Source of the DNA: Conus ventricosus
Lineage: Eukaryota > Mollusca > Gastropoda > Neogastropoda > Conidae
Direction of reading: 5' to 3'
Length of the DNA stretch: 64,000 nucleotides
Assembly: GCA_018398815.1 (NCBI GenBank)
Contig: CM031616.1
Location: forward strand, 36,415,023 to 36,479,022
Position numbers and translations under genes: made by a program. Shown here piece by piece: positions 49,711 to 57,997 of this stretch. The stretch's first letter is position 1. Each line of letters begins with the position of its first letter. Below the pieces are notes generated by a model. The model was given only the letters and a program-made list of their open reading frames with translations, had not been told where the DNA came from and searched no databases.

Positions 49711-51308
49711 ACTGGTGAGTTGATTTTAACGTGGTGACAGCCCTGATGTGGCCCTTTGCGGTCGGCTGGGCTATAAGCAACATTATCTTATCTTATCTGT
49801 CCTTGAGAACTGATCGTCAGCTGTAGCCTGTCCCAAAGAACTGATCATCAGCTACAGCCTGTCCCAAAGAACTGATCATCACTATACCCTGTCCCAAAGA
49901 ACTGATCATCAGCTATACCCTGTCCCAAAGAACTGATCAGCTATACGCTGTCCCAAAGAACTGATCATCAGCTATACGCTGTCCCAAAGAACTGATCGTC
50001 AGCTGCAGCCTGTCCCAAAGAACTGATCATCAGCTATAGCCTGTCCCAAAGAACTGATCATCAGGTGTAGCCAGTCCCAAAGAACAGAACTGATCATCAG
50101 CTATAGCCTGTCCCAAAGAACAGAACTGATCATCGCTATAGCCTGTCCTTGAGAACTGATCATCAGCTATAGCCTGTCCCAAAGAACTGATCAGGTATAG
50201 CCTGTCCCAAAAGAACTGATCAGCTATAGCCTGTCCCAAAGAACTGATCAGGTATAGCCTGTCCCAAAGAACTGATCATCGGCTGCAGCCTGTCCCAAAG
50301 AACTGATCATCAGCTGCAGCCTGTCCCAAAGAACTGATCATCAGCTGCAGCCTGTCCCAAAGAAATGATGTTGGATATAATCTTTTTGTAACTATGTGGA
50401 CTGCAGGATAACAGAACACCTATGGTCAATAATACAACAGTACAAAAATGTTATGATGTTGTGTAAGTAGCATAAACTACCAAGAAGGGGGAGGGGACAT
50501 AAAAAAGAGCAAGTCTTGTAGAGGAAAAGGAGGATATAGGGCTGGTGGAAATTGAAAGAGGAAATGGCAGACAGGGAAGGAATATGATTAGGTAACAGGC
50601 AGTGGAAACCAAAATAGAAAAAATATACATTTAAAGATTTAAATCTGCACAGATAAATGATCAGATACAATAGCAGAACATAGTGATGTATTAGAAATTA
50701 GAAAAATATAATGAACTGTCAGTCACAATTTTCTTCTTTTTTTTCCAAAAGGAAAAATATAATAGAAAATAATGTAAGTAGATCAAAATGTAAAGTAAAT
50801 GAATGTAATGAAACAGGTGAAATAAAGAGAACTCAAAAAAGGAATATTAGAATTTATTCAATTTTTGTTAACCAGTTTCAAATGTTTTCCTTTCCTGGTG
50901 TGGTACTTTACAGATGAGGAGGAAGCAACACGCAGAGACAAGAAACGCAGCCGGCGCTCACGATCTCGTGATCGCAAACGTAGCCGATCTCGTGACCGCA
51001 AGCGTGGGAGAAGAAGCCGATCTCGTGACCGCGGCCGTCGGTCTCGTGAGCGTCGCATCAAGGAGGAGCCAGACGTCACTCTGGAGCCACCGTTTGGAGA
51101 TGGAGGCATGGGGATGGGAGGCTACGACAGCTACAACAATGCCGGCTACCCGGACGGTGACGTGGAAAACAAATCATGGATGGATTTCAGCAACGTCCAG
51201 ATCAAGCAGGAACCGTCGGATGCAGGCTATCCTGCCCAGATGCCCGATATGGGGGCTCCTCCACCACCCCCTCCACCGCCTCCAGAAGAAGGGGAGGAGG
51301 ATGAGTGA
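31480..51308 (+). CDS. SNRNP70: SNRNP70 / U1-70K, 3' part of gene (five coding exons, 5' incomplete)
   Basis: U1-70K is the U1 snRNP protein whose RRM binds stem-loop I of U1 snRNA and whose arginine-rich C-terminus contacts splicing partners at the 5' splice site in the nucleus. Five exons join in order: 31480-31561, 40272-40373, about 46709-46813, 47326-47522 and 50914-51308. They give the RNP1 motif RGYAFIEY, then [48 protein letters not shown], a Gly-rich linker, two RS/RD/RE-rich blocks and a tail ending PPEEGEEDE with TGA at 51306-51308. From RNP1 to GGTR the wording is nearly identical to animal U1-70K. Intron phases are 1, 1, 2 and 1, and all introns are GT-AG. The N-terminus and RNP2 were not found in the window. 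The third exon carries an apparent one-base loss. Identification is very secure; completeness is not. Confidence 0.96.
32329..33328. other. Assembly gap of exactly 1000 N
   Basis: A run of N of round length, as placed by scaffolding when the true size is unknown. It sits inside the SNRNP70 intron. Long X-containing reading frames through it are meaningless. Real sequence, possibly including exons, may be missing here. Confidence 0.99.
34326..34456 (+). other. Candidate poison exon in SNRNP70 intron
   Basis: The 3' splice site is unusually complete: branch-point match TACTAAT at 34290-34296, a pyrimidine-rich tract, and CACAG ending at 34325, about 30 nt from the branch A. A donor AATG|GTAAGA follows at 34457, giving a 131-nt exon. 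The upstream coding exon ends on a lone T and this exon begins AACC, so splicing them creates TAA at once, right after the RNP1 region. A non-productive alternative exon is known in vertebrate U1-70K transcripts; that this one is equivalent is inference. The length is not a multiple of three. Confidence 0.45.
40272..40373 (+). CDS. SNRNP70: SNRNP70 exon b: end of RRM and conserved post-RRM segment
   Basis: This 102-nt exon lies between the acceptor CCCACACAG and the donor GTGAGT. The T carried from the previous exon plus CG makes Ser, giving [19 protein letters not shown] then [15 protein letters not shown] and a trailing G (phase 1). It is almost residue-for-residue the conserved animal U1-70K sequence (RRM beta-4 plus the C-terminal extension used in U1 loop binding). 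The intron before it is 8.7 kb as assembled and includes the 1000-N gap. Confidence 0.96.
   Translation, partial: RPTNMLTAERLTGGECWWTWRGGALSKGGDLGD
40390..40738 (+). repeat. Intronic minisatellite, left part (unit about 39 bp)
   Basis: Degenerate copies of GTTATCAATTCCTGAACAGT then AATTTCATAGTTAGAGA. It is the same array as 42241-43130, separated from it by the transposon inserted at TATCAA. Confidence 0.9.
41001..41055. repeat. Hairpin inside the hAT-like element
   Basis: Arms ACCAAGGGAGGTAATTTG (41001-41018) and CAAATTAACTCCCTTGGT (41038-41055) are complementary at 17 of 18 positions around a 19-nt loop. A second, looser inverted pair spans about 41285-41440 (AGTTTGAT..GTTCAGGTTGATG against CATCAACCTTAAC..ATCAAACTG). 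Confidence 0.75.
41528..42060. repeat. CA and CT microsatellite cluster inside the hAT-like element
   Basis: (CA)n at 41528-41543, about 41748-41808 and beyond; CT tracts at 41941-41998; and a CCTGA pentamer run at about 41711-41734. Before the pentamer run, GAGAGGCCGCGAGGCCTAGT resembles another short-element 3' end with a pentamer tail. Confidence 0.85.
42241..43130 (+). repeat. Intronic minisatellite, middle part (unit about 37-39 bp)
   Basis: About twenty copies of TATCAATTCCTGAACAGTAA then TTTCATAGTTAGAGAGG with indels and substitutions. Confidence 0.9.
43131..43990 (+). repeat. Intronic minisatellite, right part (longer unit about 54 bp)
   Basis: Here the TTCCTGAACAGTAATTTCAC module alternates with AGTGTTCATGTTCAGTGTTT then ACGGATAGTTATCCA, giving a longer unit in about fifteen copies. 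It appears to derive from the neighbouring 39-bp array by gain of a new module. Confidence 0.9.
44965..45165 (+). repeat. Three-copy 62-bp tandem repeat
   Basis: GAATAAACAGTAAAACTGAT, TATATGTGGGGGGTTTTAAT and ATCAAATAAAAGTATGAGAT repeat three times nearly perfectly. Confidence 0.9.
45738..45800 (-). repeat. SINE 3' domain (Nin-like), minus-strand copy
   Basis: The reverse complement reads GGTGGTGACGGCCCTGATAC then GGCCCTTTGCGGTTGGCTGG and GCAATAAGCAACATTA, collinear with 49732-49785 (GTGGTGACAGCCCTGATG...). Confidence 0.75.
46709..46813 (+). CDS. SNRNP70: SNRNP70 exon c: Gly-rich linker, with apparent frameshift
   Basis: The exon begins in the frame set by exon b (G-GLGGTRK, matching the conserved GGLGGTR). 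It must then switch by one base to read [18 protein letters not shown] and a Gly/Ala run that joins exon d in frame. Without the shift the first frame gives [10 protein letters not shown] and loses phase with exon d. A missing G in the AAAGGAGG stretch near 46729-46733 would repair it. The start is uncertain: AG at 46707-46708 keeps GGLGG in frame, whereas the stronger site TTGCAG (exon start 46707) would need a second missing base to give the usual GGGLGG. The donor GTAAGT begins at 46814. Confidence 0.85.
46814..47325 (+). other. SNRNP70: SNRNP70 intron (512 bp)
   Basis: Short A/T-rich intron between GTAAGT and TTCTGCAG. I see nothing else in it. Confidence 0.85.
47326..47522 (+). CDS. SNRNP70: SNRNP70 exon d: first RS/RE-rich block
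   Basis: The acceptor is TTCTGCAG and the donor GTGGGT. The two G bases carried over plus T make Gly. The exon then reads [20 protein letters not shown], an Arg/Ser-rich stretch including [16 protein letters not shown], and mixed RD/RE/RS repeats to EERVPE, ending on one G. Alternating Arg-Ser, Arg-Asp and Arg-Glu is the typical U1-70K low-complexity region, which is phosphorylated by SR kinases and binds SR proteins. GC content is far higher than in the flanking introns, as expected for this coding block. Confidence 0.94.
47740..49287 (+). repeat. 31-bp minisatellite, left block
   Basis: The unit approximates AACTGATCATCAGCTATAGC then CTGTCCCAAAG. Copies at the left edge (47740-48120) are heavily diverged and those in the centre are nearly uniform. 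Shorter units lacking ATCATC are interspersed. Confidence 0.95.
49291..49797 (+). mobile_element. SINE-tailed insertion inside the 31-bp minisatellite
   Basis: The array breaks off at about 49287 and resumes at about 49797 (TGTCCTTGAGAACTGATCGT). The inserted 0.5 kb ends with a poly-T run (49680-49707) and the conserved domain GCCCTGATGTGGCCCTTTGC then GGTCGGCTGGGCTATAAGCA. A TTATC-type simple tail follows, a normal SINE/LINE 3' end. The first 300 bp contains an open frame of 101 codons (49291-49596), which I cannot identify. Confidence 0.65.
49798..50368 (+). repeat. 31-bp minisatellite, right block
   Basis: Continuation of the same array after the SINE-tailed insertion: about eighteen fairly uniform copies, with variants GGCTGCAGCC and GGTATAGCC. 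Confidence 0.95.
50914..51308 (+). CDS. SNRNP70: SNRNP70 terminal coding exon: second RS block and acidic/proline tail
   Basis: The acceptor is ACTTTACAG. The carried G plus AT gives Asp, then [19 protein letters not shown] with [18 protein letters not shown] repeats to about 51060. A non-RS tail follows: [19 protein letters not shown], a Gly/Tyr/Asn segment, [15 protein letters not shown], and [16 protein letters not shown] before TGA at 51306. The tail differs from the vertebrate one. It holds two psi-K-x-E motifs (IKEE and IKQE) and a nine-proline run. Confidence 0.95.
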
Positions 51309-51500
51309 ATGTCGGATGCTTCTTTTCTCTGATCTGAAGCAGTGGAGAGCTTCCTTTGTGTGGTTACCTTCAGGGACAGAAATTCCCCTCTGTTGCACGT
51401 GAATAACAAAACAGAAAAAGAGAAGCATAGTAGGAATATTGAGAAGACTGTAATGTGTAAAACGGTTATTTAATAAAGCATAAATGGAATTAGATGATAC
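51309..51500 (+). other. SNRNP70: SNRNP70 3' UTR with poly(A) signal
   Basis: Non-coding sequence follows the TGA. A canonical AATAAA lies at 51472-51477, about 165 nt after the stop, inside an A/T-rich stretch. The cleavage site would fall around 51490-51500. No earlier AATAAA is visible after the stop. Confidence 0.65.
51472..51477 (+). promoter_or_regulatory. SNRNP70: Polyadenylation signal AATAAA
   Basis: A perfect hexamer, the first one downstream of the SNRNP70 stop codon and at a normal 3' UTR distance. Confidence 0.6.
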
Positions 51501-51809
51501 AAGTTTGCACAGGACTTCATAGATTGCACTCTTTGTGGGCTGCAAGTAGTGTTTGCTTCCTCGTCGATGTTCAGTTTTCGTGGTGGTCTGTACCATTAGT
51601 CCGTCTTTCTTCTTTATCAGGTCAGGATGGGGGAGATTGCCGTCAGTTAGTAAGATAAGCAGTACAGATGGTCGAAGGCTTGTTTGAAGTTTGGCGTGTC
51701 GGGAGAGGCAGTGCGACATGAGAAGAAAGCAAAAGACTCGACAGTCATTTTCTGGACATGTCATCTTGAGAGGGGTAGTAGAGGTATCCTTTCAGTGCTG
51801 CTCCTGAGT

Positions 51810-51878
51810 GACTTGAACATTGATCGCAGTATTACTAGTGCCCATGTTGAACATTGATCGCAGTATTACTAGTGCCCA
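51810..51878 (+). repeat. 31-bp direct duplication
   Basis: TTGAACATTGATCGCAGTAT then TACTAGTGCCCATG occurs twice back to back with no difference, so it is recent or an assembly artefact. Confidence 0.9.
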
Positions 51879-52083
51879 TGATACATCCAGACGGCCTGGT
51901 TGCCATCATTGGTTAAGAAAGAAAAGAAGAGGGGGGGGGGGGGGGGGGGTTAAAAAAAATCCTATAACTATAGTATAGTTGAAATGGGTTTGAGCTCAGG
52001 ATCAGCACCGAGGTGAGGACGTGAAAACATATCAGATTGAAAAATAGGGTATGATGTAAAGCAAGTGGATGTTTTGATTTGTT

Positions 52084-52400
52084 GAAGGAACTGGTGAGGA
52101 AACAGAGTTGACTATTTAGAGAGGGAATTGGTGAGGAAGCAAAGTTAATGATTCAGAGAAGGAAATGTGAAAATACAAACTTGAGGATTTATAGAGGGAG
52201 GTGGTGAAGAAACAAAAGTTGTGATTTATAGAGAGAGCTGGTGAAGAAACCAATTTTGACAATGCAGAGAGGAAATTGGTGAAGAAACAAATATGGCAAT
52301 CAAGGGAAGGAATTGGTGAAGAAACGAAGTTGACAATTTAGAATGGGAATTGGTGAAGAAGTGAAGTAGGCTATTTAGAGAGGGAAATGGTGACAAAACA
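52084..52400 (+). repeat. Degenerate minisatellite, unit about 38 bp
   Basis: About eight copies of GAATTGGTGAAGAAACAAAG then TTGACTATTTAGAGAGG, well diverged from each other. Confidence 0.8.
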
Positions 52401-55400
52401 AAATGGGGGAGGGGGACTGTGGTGTGCAGAAAAAAATATACAGATTTGTCCAGATTACTACTGTGAACAACTTGTTTGTGCCAAAGGGTGCGGAAAATCC
52501 TTGTGCCACTTTTTTTTATTCACATTTAGAAGGGAGTGGCCCAACGCATACAAACTGCAACTCACAATGAGTTTTACAAGGTTTACAATGACAAATAGTG
52601 TAATCCACAGGATGATGTTAGTTTGAAAGAGACTATTTAGGGAGAACTGCAAAATGTTCCCAGAGAAACCTGTTTGGCCAGTGTTACCTCCGCCATGGTC
52701 ATGTTTTTATCTGCATTTTTTGGTTTGTTTCATCCACCAGATCATGCAAAAATTACAGTATCAGTTCTAATGAAACTTGGTGGAATAAAGGCATGAAGTA
52801 GCAAGGCAGATTCATTCAAGTTTGGAGTGAATATGGATCAGATGGCATGTCCAGGATCTGTTCGACCTTTGCAAAAGTCTGCTGTCTCCTGAGCGAGGTT
52901 CTGATATCTGAAATGTTTCACGTTTTTCAGCTGCACACTGTGGATGTTATGTCACACTCAGACTCAATATTGAGTCACTGATAGCTTTACCGAGGATCAT
53001 TAGAAAGTGAGAATAGCCGTGTGTGGCTGATGTGGATCACGTCACCAGATAGGTGGCCATATGCCATCTTCAGAGGATGTTTGAAATAGAGAGGCACTGA
53101 AGAGTGCAGACCTCTGCCACAGTTGAGCAGTCCATCAGGCTCCATGGAAAGATCTGCACCCAAACCCACTGTAAATGTCTTGATATGTATCCAAAACAAT
53201 CATAGATACATTGAAAGTGGGTGGTCCATCGGTGAATACTGGTCATCTTGGCTACATTTCGGTTGTGGGTACATATTTCTTTAGTTTGATTCTGTGCAAT
53301 GACAGAATATCTCCCCTACCATTCCTTCTCTGAATGTTGGTTTACTCAATGGGTCTGGGATGTAATCTAGATTCAGATCAGATCTTGTAATTTCAGGAAA
53401 TGTCAGTACATCTAAAAAAAAAAAAACCCACACAATTTCTTTCTTTTCTTCTTTCTTTCTTCAGTTGGAATCCAGAATTCTTTCTTTGAAAATTTACATG
53501 GAAAGAAAAGGGAAAATGCTGCAATGGAAAGGAAAGTTTGAAGTAATTCCCTTGGAACTGCTTGTTGATAAGGATTCACACCAGATTACTGGTTTGTCCA
53601 TGGACCACAATTTTATTTCCACCTAGTGTCAGATTGGTTAAGCAGTATTTGTGTCATCTTGTAGACTTACAAACCAAGAGATGCAGGTAAAAACTACCCA
53701 GTTATTAACATGAGTGATAAAAGAAGAGGAAATATAAACTGGAGATCAGTAGTGTAGTGAAACACAAGTGTCAAAATGGGAAGCTAAACAACTTTTTTTT
53801 TTAATGTGTGCTCTTGAAGTAAAATCAATACTCATGAAGTTTCTGTATTTGAAAAGTGAAGAGCAAATGTTGAAAGGTACAGTTTTAACATTGGATTGGT
53901 GGTTCTTGTTTGGCGTTAGAATTTGCTTGTGAGGATATTTTGCTGTGGTTTGTTTTGCAGTTGTATAGTTATCATTTGGTGAGTATAACATGGTAAGTAC
54001 ATTAAGGTGAGTCTTGAATTTCCTTTTTTTTTCTGAAATTAACTTTTTCATCATTTGGCTGTTCTGTCAGAGTTGAACAGTCAAGCTCTGATGCCCGGTT
54101 GCTTTGTTTTATGGGTAACCTCTTCTTATCTTTTTGAAGGACATAACAAGGACTGGTAGGTATAGCTGTCATTCCTAGAATTTTAACAATGTGGATATTG
54201 GTGTGTTTTATCGTCTCTTGTGGAAGTCGTTTTTACAGGCATTGATCAGTGGTAAGTATCTTGTGAAATCTTGGCCCTCTGCCCAGTTCTTTCCTGCATT
54301 TGGCACCAAGAGAATGAAAAAATGTTAACCCTGATATGCCCCTTCCCACCCATGTGTCCACTCTGAACCATGGATTAAAACTTTATAGCAATGTAAACAT
54401 TGACATTTTTTCCCATACTTTATCTATTAAAAAAAAAAGGAGAAAAAAAATAGAGATGCCTAGAAATTAACTCTGTCAGTCCATGCATACTTGTAAATCC
54501 CCAGCAGGAAGAAAATTACTCTAATGCATGAACCAACTTTCTCACAGAAGTGGAAAAAAGAAACCCTGCTACCAACCCACTTTTAGTTTTTCTCTTCCAT
54601 GTTACATACCACATCCCACACCACCCAAAATAAAAAATATGCGAAATGTTTGTGTTCCATGTTCAGCACTTCTGCTTTCTAGCTATCCCTACAAACAATG
54701 TATGGCTGACGAAATTGTGTTCATTTTACAGCAGTCACTGTCAATAAAGCTATGCTTCATGGAATGGTTTTGTTAGTTTTTGGGAGTAAACTACTGTCTC
54801 GCTCTCTCTAACAATGATGTGTACATTATATGCATGAATTTTACAGCAAAAGGAACTAGAGAAAGGATAGAGTTACATATCAGATGGATTTCCTCTCCTT
54901 CTCGATTTGTTTGGTCCTTTCATTGCACTACGCTCCATACATGTTTTGTGAAGTCAGACCTGCTTAACCATACAATTTTGCCGTACTTTGTGCACATGTT
55001 TGGCTAAAATACAATGAATATGACAAACCAGAAAAAAATATGTCAAAAAAAATCTGGAGACAAAGTGTTTTAGCGAGGATGGCACTTTTGGTGTATAAAC
55101 ATTGTGTTCATGCACTACAATCAAAGAGTGACAACTCGCGCAAAATCGTGCGCGCAAACTGGCAGGGATCCCCTGCTTTTTTAAAAATTCAAACATTTAG
55201 AAGATGTGCACACTTATGTTTAGGAAACTACGCCCATTTTCATTGAGAAATACACCAGTGGCAGCTTTAGGATAAACAGGTCTGTGAAGTACCCGCACTG
55301 CTCTCAGAGACTTTTTATTTTTTCAGTGACTACCAGTCTCCTGAAAGTCCCAGCAGACTTTCATAGAACCACTTGCATGAGTGTTCCCCACAACGATGTC

Positions 55401-56389
55401 ATGTCGCATTGGTGCTGTTTGGCAGTACCAGTTCAGTGGACACAGAACACCACTTTCCAACACTTGCTGGGGATAGTGATAGTTTACTTCCACAATTTAT
55501 CCTGGCATCAATAAAGTCAAGGGACTTTGGTGCATTTTGCTTAACATGGAAAATGTGTGCAATGTTCTCAAAGATGTTTATGTGTTTTGATAACTAGTAC
55601 AAAACTATGTGGTTGCAGTCTTCAGTTTGAATGTACAGCACACATGGCTCAGGAAATAGGGTTAGAGCCATCCAGGATGTTAAAATGAATGACGGTATGG
55701 TTTCCATGGAATTCAAACTTGACCACACGTCACACTGAAGCCTATTTAATCGTGGGATCTGCTCACACACCCCTCCCCCCTCCTTTTATCAAAGAAATTG
55801 TACATGTAATGGTTTGATGACTTTTCTTTTTCATATCACCTGTATATAACTATTGAATTATTTTTTCAAGGCAACAGAAAACTTATTACTGCCTAAGAGA
55901 AAAACATTACCCCCAAATCCTAAAGTTCAAATAGTGCCAAATGTGTTTGAGAATCAGGCAGTGGGTGTAGTTTTGTATGTTTTTGTCCGTCTATTTGTTA
56001 ATGATGTTAAAAGTGACCAATTTTGTCACCTATTTACTGGAATCTGTAATGTCGACACTGACTTCCTCTTCATGATCATCTCGAACACTAAAGTGACGTT
56101 CGGAGGAAAATTGTGCAAGCTAGCACAACTTTCACAGCCACAGCTGTCAACAGCTAAATGGATAATCAAGAGGTGGTGGCAGAATAGCATGGAATGGCAA
56201 TTAAATGGAAACATCTTCACAAGGAAGAAGATGCAAGGGAGGGTTCACTTTGGTCAGTCTGAAGATGGCCATTTCAAGTTCAAAGCACTGGGAAAAGAAA
56301 AGGGCTCTTCTATTTTTGTGTTGGCACTTTGTTGCAGTTTCAATGAGTCTTTGCCAAAACTGATTTGGAGGCCCTGTATTTTGTACATG

Positions 56390-57747
56390 CAGGGGTGCTA
56401 ATTTTCCGGAATTACGATTGCTGAAAAAAATAATCTCCGGTTTTTGAGTTTGTTTAGAAAGTCATTTCCGGACTGGAAAAGCAGGGACAAAGAGATTTTA
56501 ATAGCAGACGATAATAGGATCGTTGCAAGGGAGATTATTTGACCTCCGACAGTGACGTCCCTTGGTTGTAAAAACGAGGTTTTTCACTTCGGGTAGCAGC
56601 ATGCAGCTCTTGGTGCAAATGACAACTTGTCACAAGCAACTTTGTCAGCTAGTTTGTGTGCCTTTGTGTCTTTCAAAAACAAGAGTACAAAACCAAACAA
56701 CATGAAGGTGTTACCGCCGGGGGCAGATATTTCTACAGTTGAGATAGGTGTGAAAAAACAAGTGGAGGTGGGATTGGTTGCAAGATCGGAACAGCGATGG
56801 GGTATGTCATGGCGATTGGTGTGAAAAGGTCGAGTCGCCGGGAGTTTGTTTTTGCGTGCCATGCAACAAAACATTACTCTATGGCTCAAGTGGGAAAAAA
56901 GCCTTGCTTTCTCATGCAGAAGATGTGGATCATCGGCGCAATTTGAGTCTGTCCGCCAGTCTACAAAGCTTGATGGAGCTTCCACAACTACCGTTAAGCA
57001 AGACGGTATGGGAGACAGGAAAGCAGAACTGAAAGCAGTTGTTTGTGCATTTATTCCCGAACATTGTCTGCCCTTTTCTTTGGGGGGAGATCTTGTTGAG
57101 CTTGCTAAGAGGTTAGCTAGTGATGACAAAGCACTTGGTTCTCTCTCTCTTTCTCGTGGTAGCACAACTTACACCACTGTACATGGAGTAGCACATGCTA
57201 TGAAGAAGGAACTGAGTGCAAAGCTGTCAGACAGACACTTTTCTTTAAATATTGACGAGGCTACAAATAGCAATAATGACAAGATTGTGAACGTGCTTGT
57301 TCAGTATTATGATGTGGAACTGGGAAAAGTTGTAGCAGAACACTTAGGGTCAAGAGAAGTAAATGTTGCAACAGCAGAAAATATCTTCAATGCAGTGTCT
57401 GGCATTCTATCAGAAAGAAAAGTCGACTGGTCTCAAGTTGTTTCGTGCTTGATGGACAATTGTAATACAATGAGAGTCAAAAAGGGTGGAGTAGAGGCTT
57501 TGATCAAAAGCAAAAAGACGGGAAATTCATTATTCAACACTTCATGTGCCTTAACTACAATCTGATACCAGATTCAGCAACGTAAGTATTCATAGTGTTT
57601 GTGAAAGGTGTTAGTAATGAATCGATGAATGTTGTTAATTTTCAGGTTTACAAGAATTTGAAACTTATTTTATAGATTGGTTTCAGGTTTTGGGTTCAGG
57701 AATTTTTTTGGTTCAGGTTTCGGAACTCTTTGGTACTATCACCCCTG
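56390..57747 (+). mobile_element. hAT-like DNA transposon with broken transposase gene
   Basis: The left end CAGGGGTGCTAATTTTCC begins at 56390. The right end at 57747 is the reverse complement of CAGGGGTGATAGTACC, so 11 of the first 12 bases match. The flanks are TACATG on the left and TACAGG on the right, a 6-bp near-duplication. Subterminal repeats (TTTCCGGA on the left, GGTTCAGGTTT on the right) are present. The interior encodes a zinc finger and the N-terminal half of a hAT-type transposase. Confidence 0.65.
56700..57565 (+). pseudogene. hAT-family transposase remnant, frameshifted and truncated
   Basis: Three frames must be joined. First comes MKVLPPGADISTVEIGVKKQ (from 56701). Next is a BED-like zinc finger, DWCEKVESPGVCFCVPCNKT followed by LLYGSSGKKALLSHAEDVDH (about 56815-56935). 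Last is a long frame (to 57565) with ELKAVVCAFIPEHCLPFSLG and, after it, FSLNIDEATNSNNDKIVNVL and VVSCLMDNCNTMRVKKGGVE. The DEAT and DNCNTM blocks match the start of the RNase H-like core of hAT transposases. The C-terminal half, with the dimerisation region, is absent. It cannot encode an active enzyme as read. Confidence 0.75.
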
Positions 57748-57997
57748 TACAGGTTTTCACTCTCCAGTCACTTGATACTCTATCCCTCAGTGCTAGGCAA
57801 GATACGATATGTTTGGAAAATAGTTGCAACATTTGTGAGTACCAGCTTTCATCAGCTTTTTTGTTTCTCCAGTCCTCACATTTCAACAGCCGTTGTGGAA
57901 GAACAGAAATTTTAAATGTGTTGTCTGACATCAGAAAAACACATCACCAGAAATTTTTCAAAGCTTGATTGTGGCCAGTCCAAGATGGTTTCACAAC

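Larger units (their letters stand above)
47523..50913 (+). other. SNRNP70: SNRNP70 intron (3.4 kb) filled by a 31-bp minisatellite
   Basis: Runs from the donor GTGGGT to the acceptor ACTTTACAG. About three quarters of it is one tandem array, which is interrupted by a SINE-tailed insertion. The last 540 bp (50371-50913) is unique A/T-rich sequence. Confidence 0.85.
51500..56389. other. Non-coding stretch downstream of SNRNP70
   Basis: Poly(G) at 51931-51949 and the 38-bp minisatellite. A probable interspersed repeat at about 52684-52860 (TTACCTCCGCCATGG, then ATGAAACTTGGTGGAAT) has a related minus-strand copy near 62700-62865. The 182-codon frame at 55853-56401 is the longest non-repetitive one but shows no known motif. 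Confidence 0.55.

Noticed and set aside
47740..50368. CRISPR-like appearance of short regular repeats
   Set aside because: Repeats are contiguous with no unique spacers, and the host is a eukaryotic intron.
55853..56401. 182-codon + strand frame upstream of the hAT-like element
   Set aside because: No known motif, A/T-rich ordinary codons, no splice or promoter context, and it runs into the transposon end at 56390. Possible by chance.
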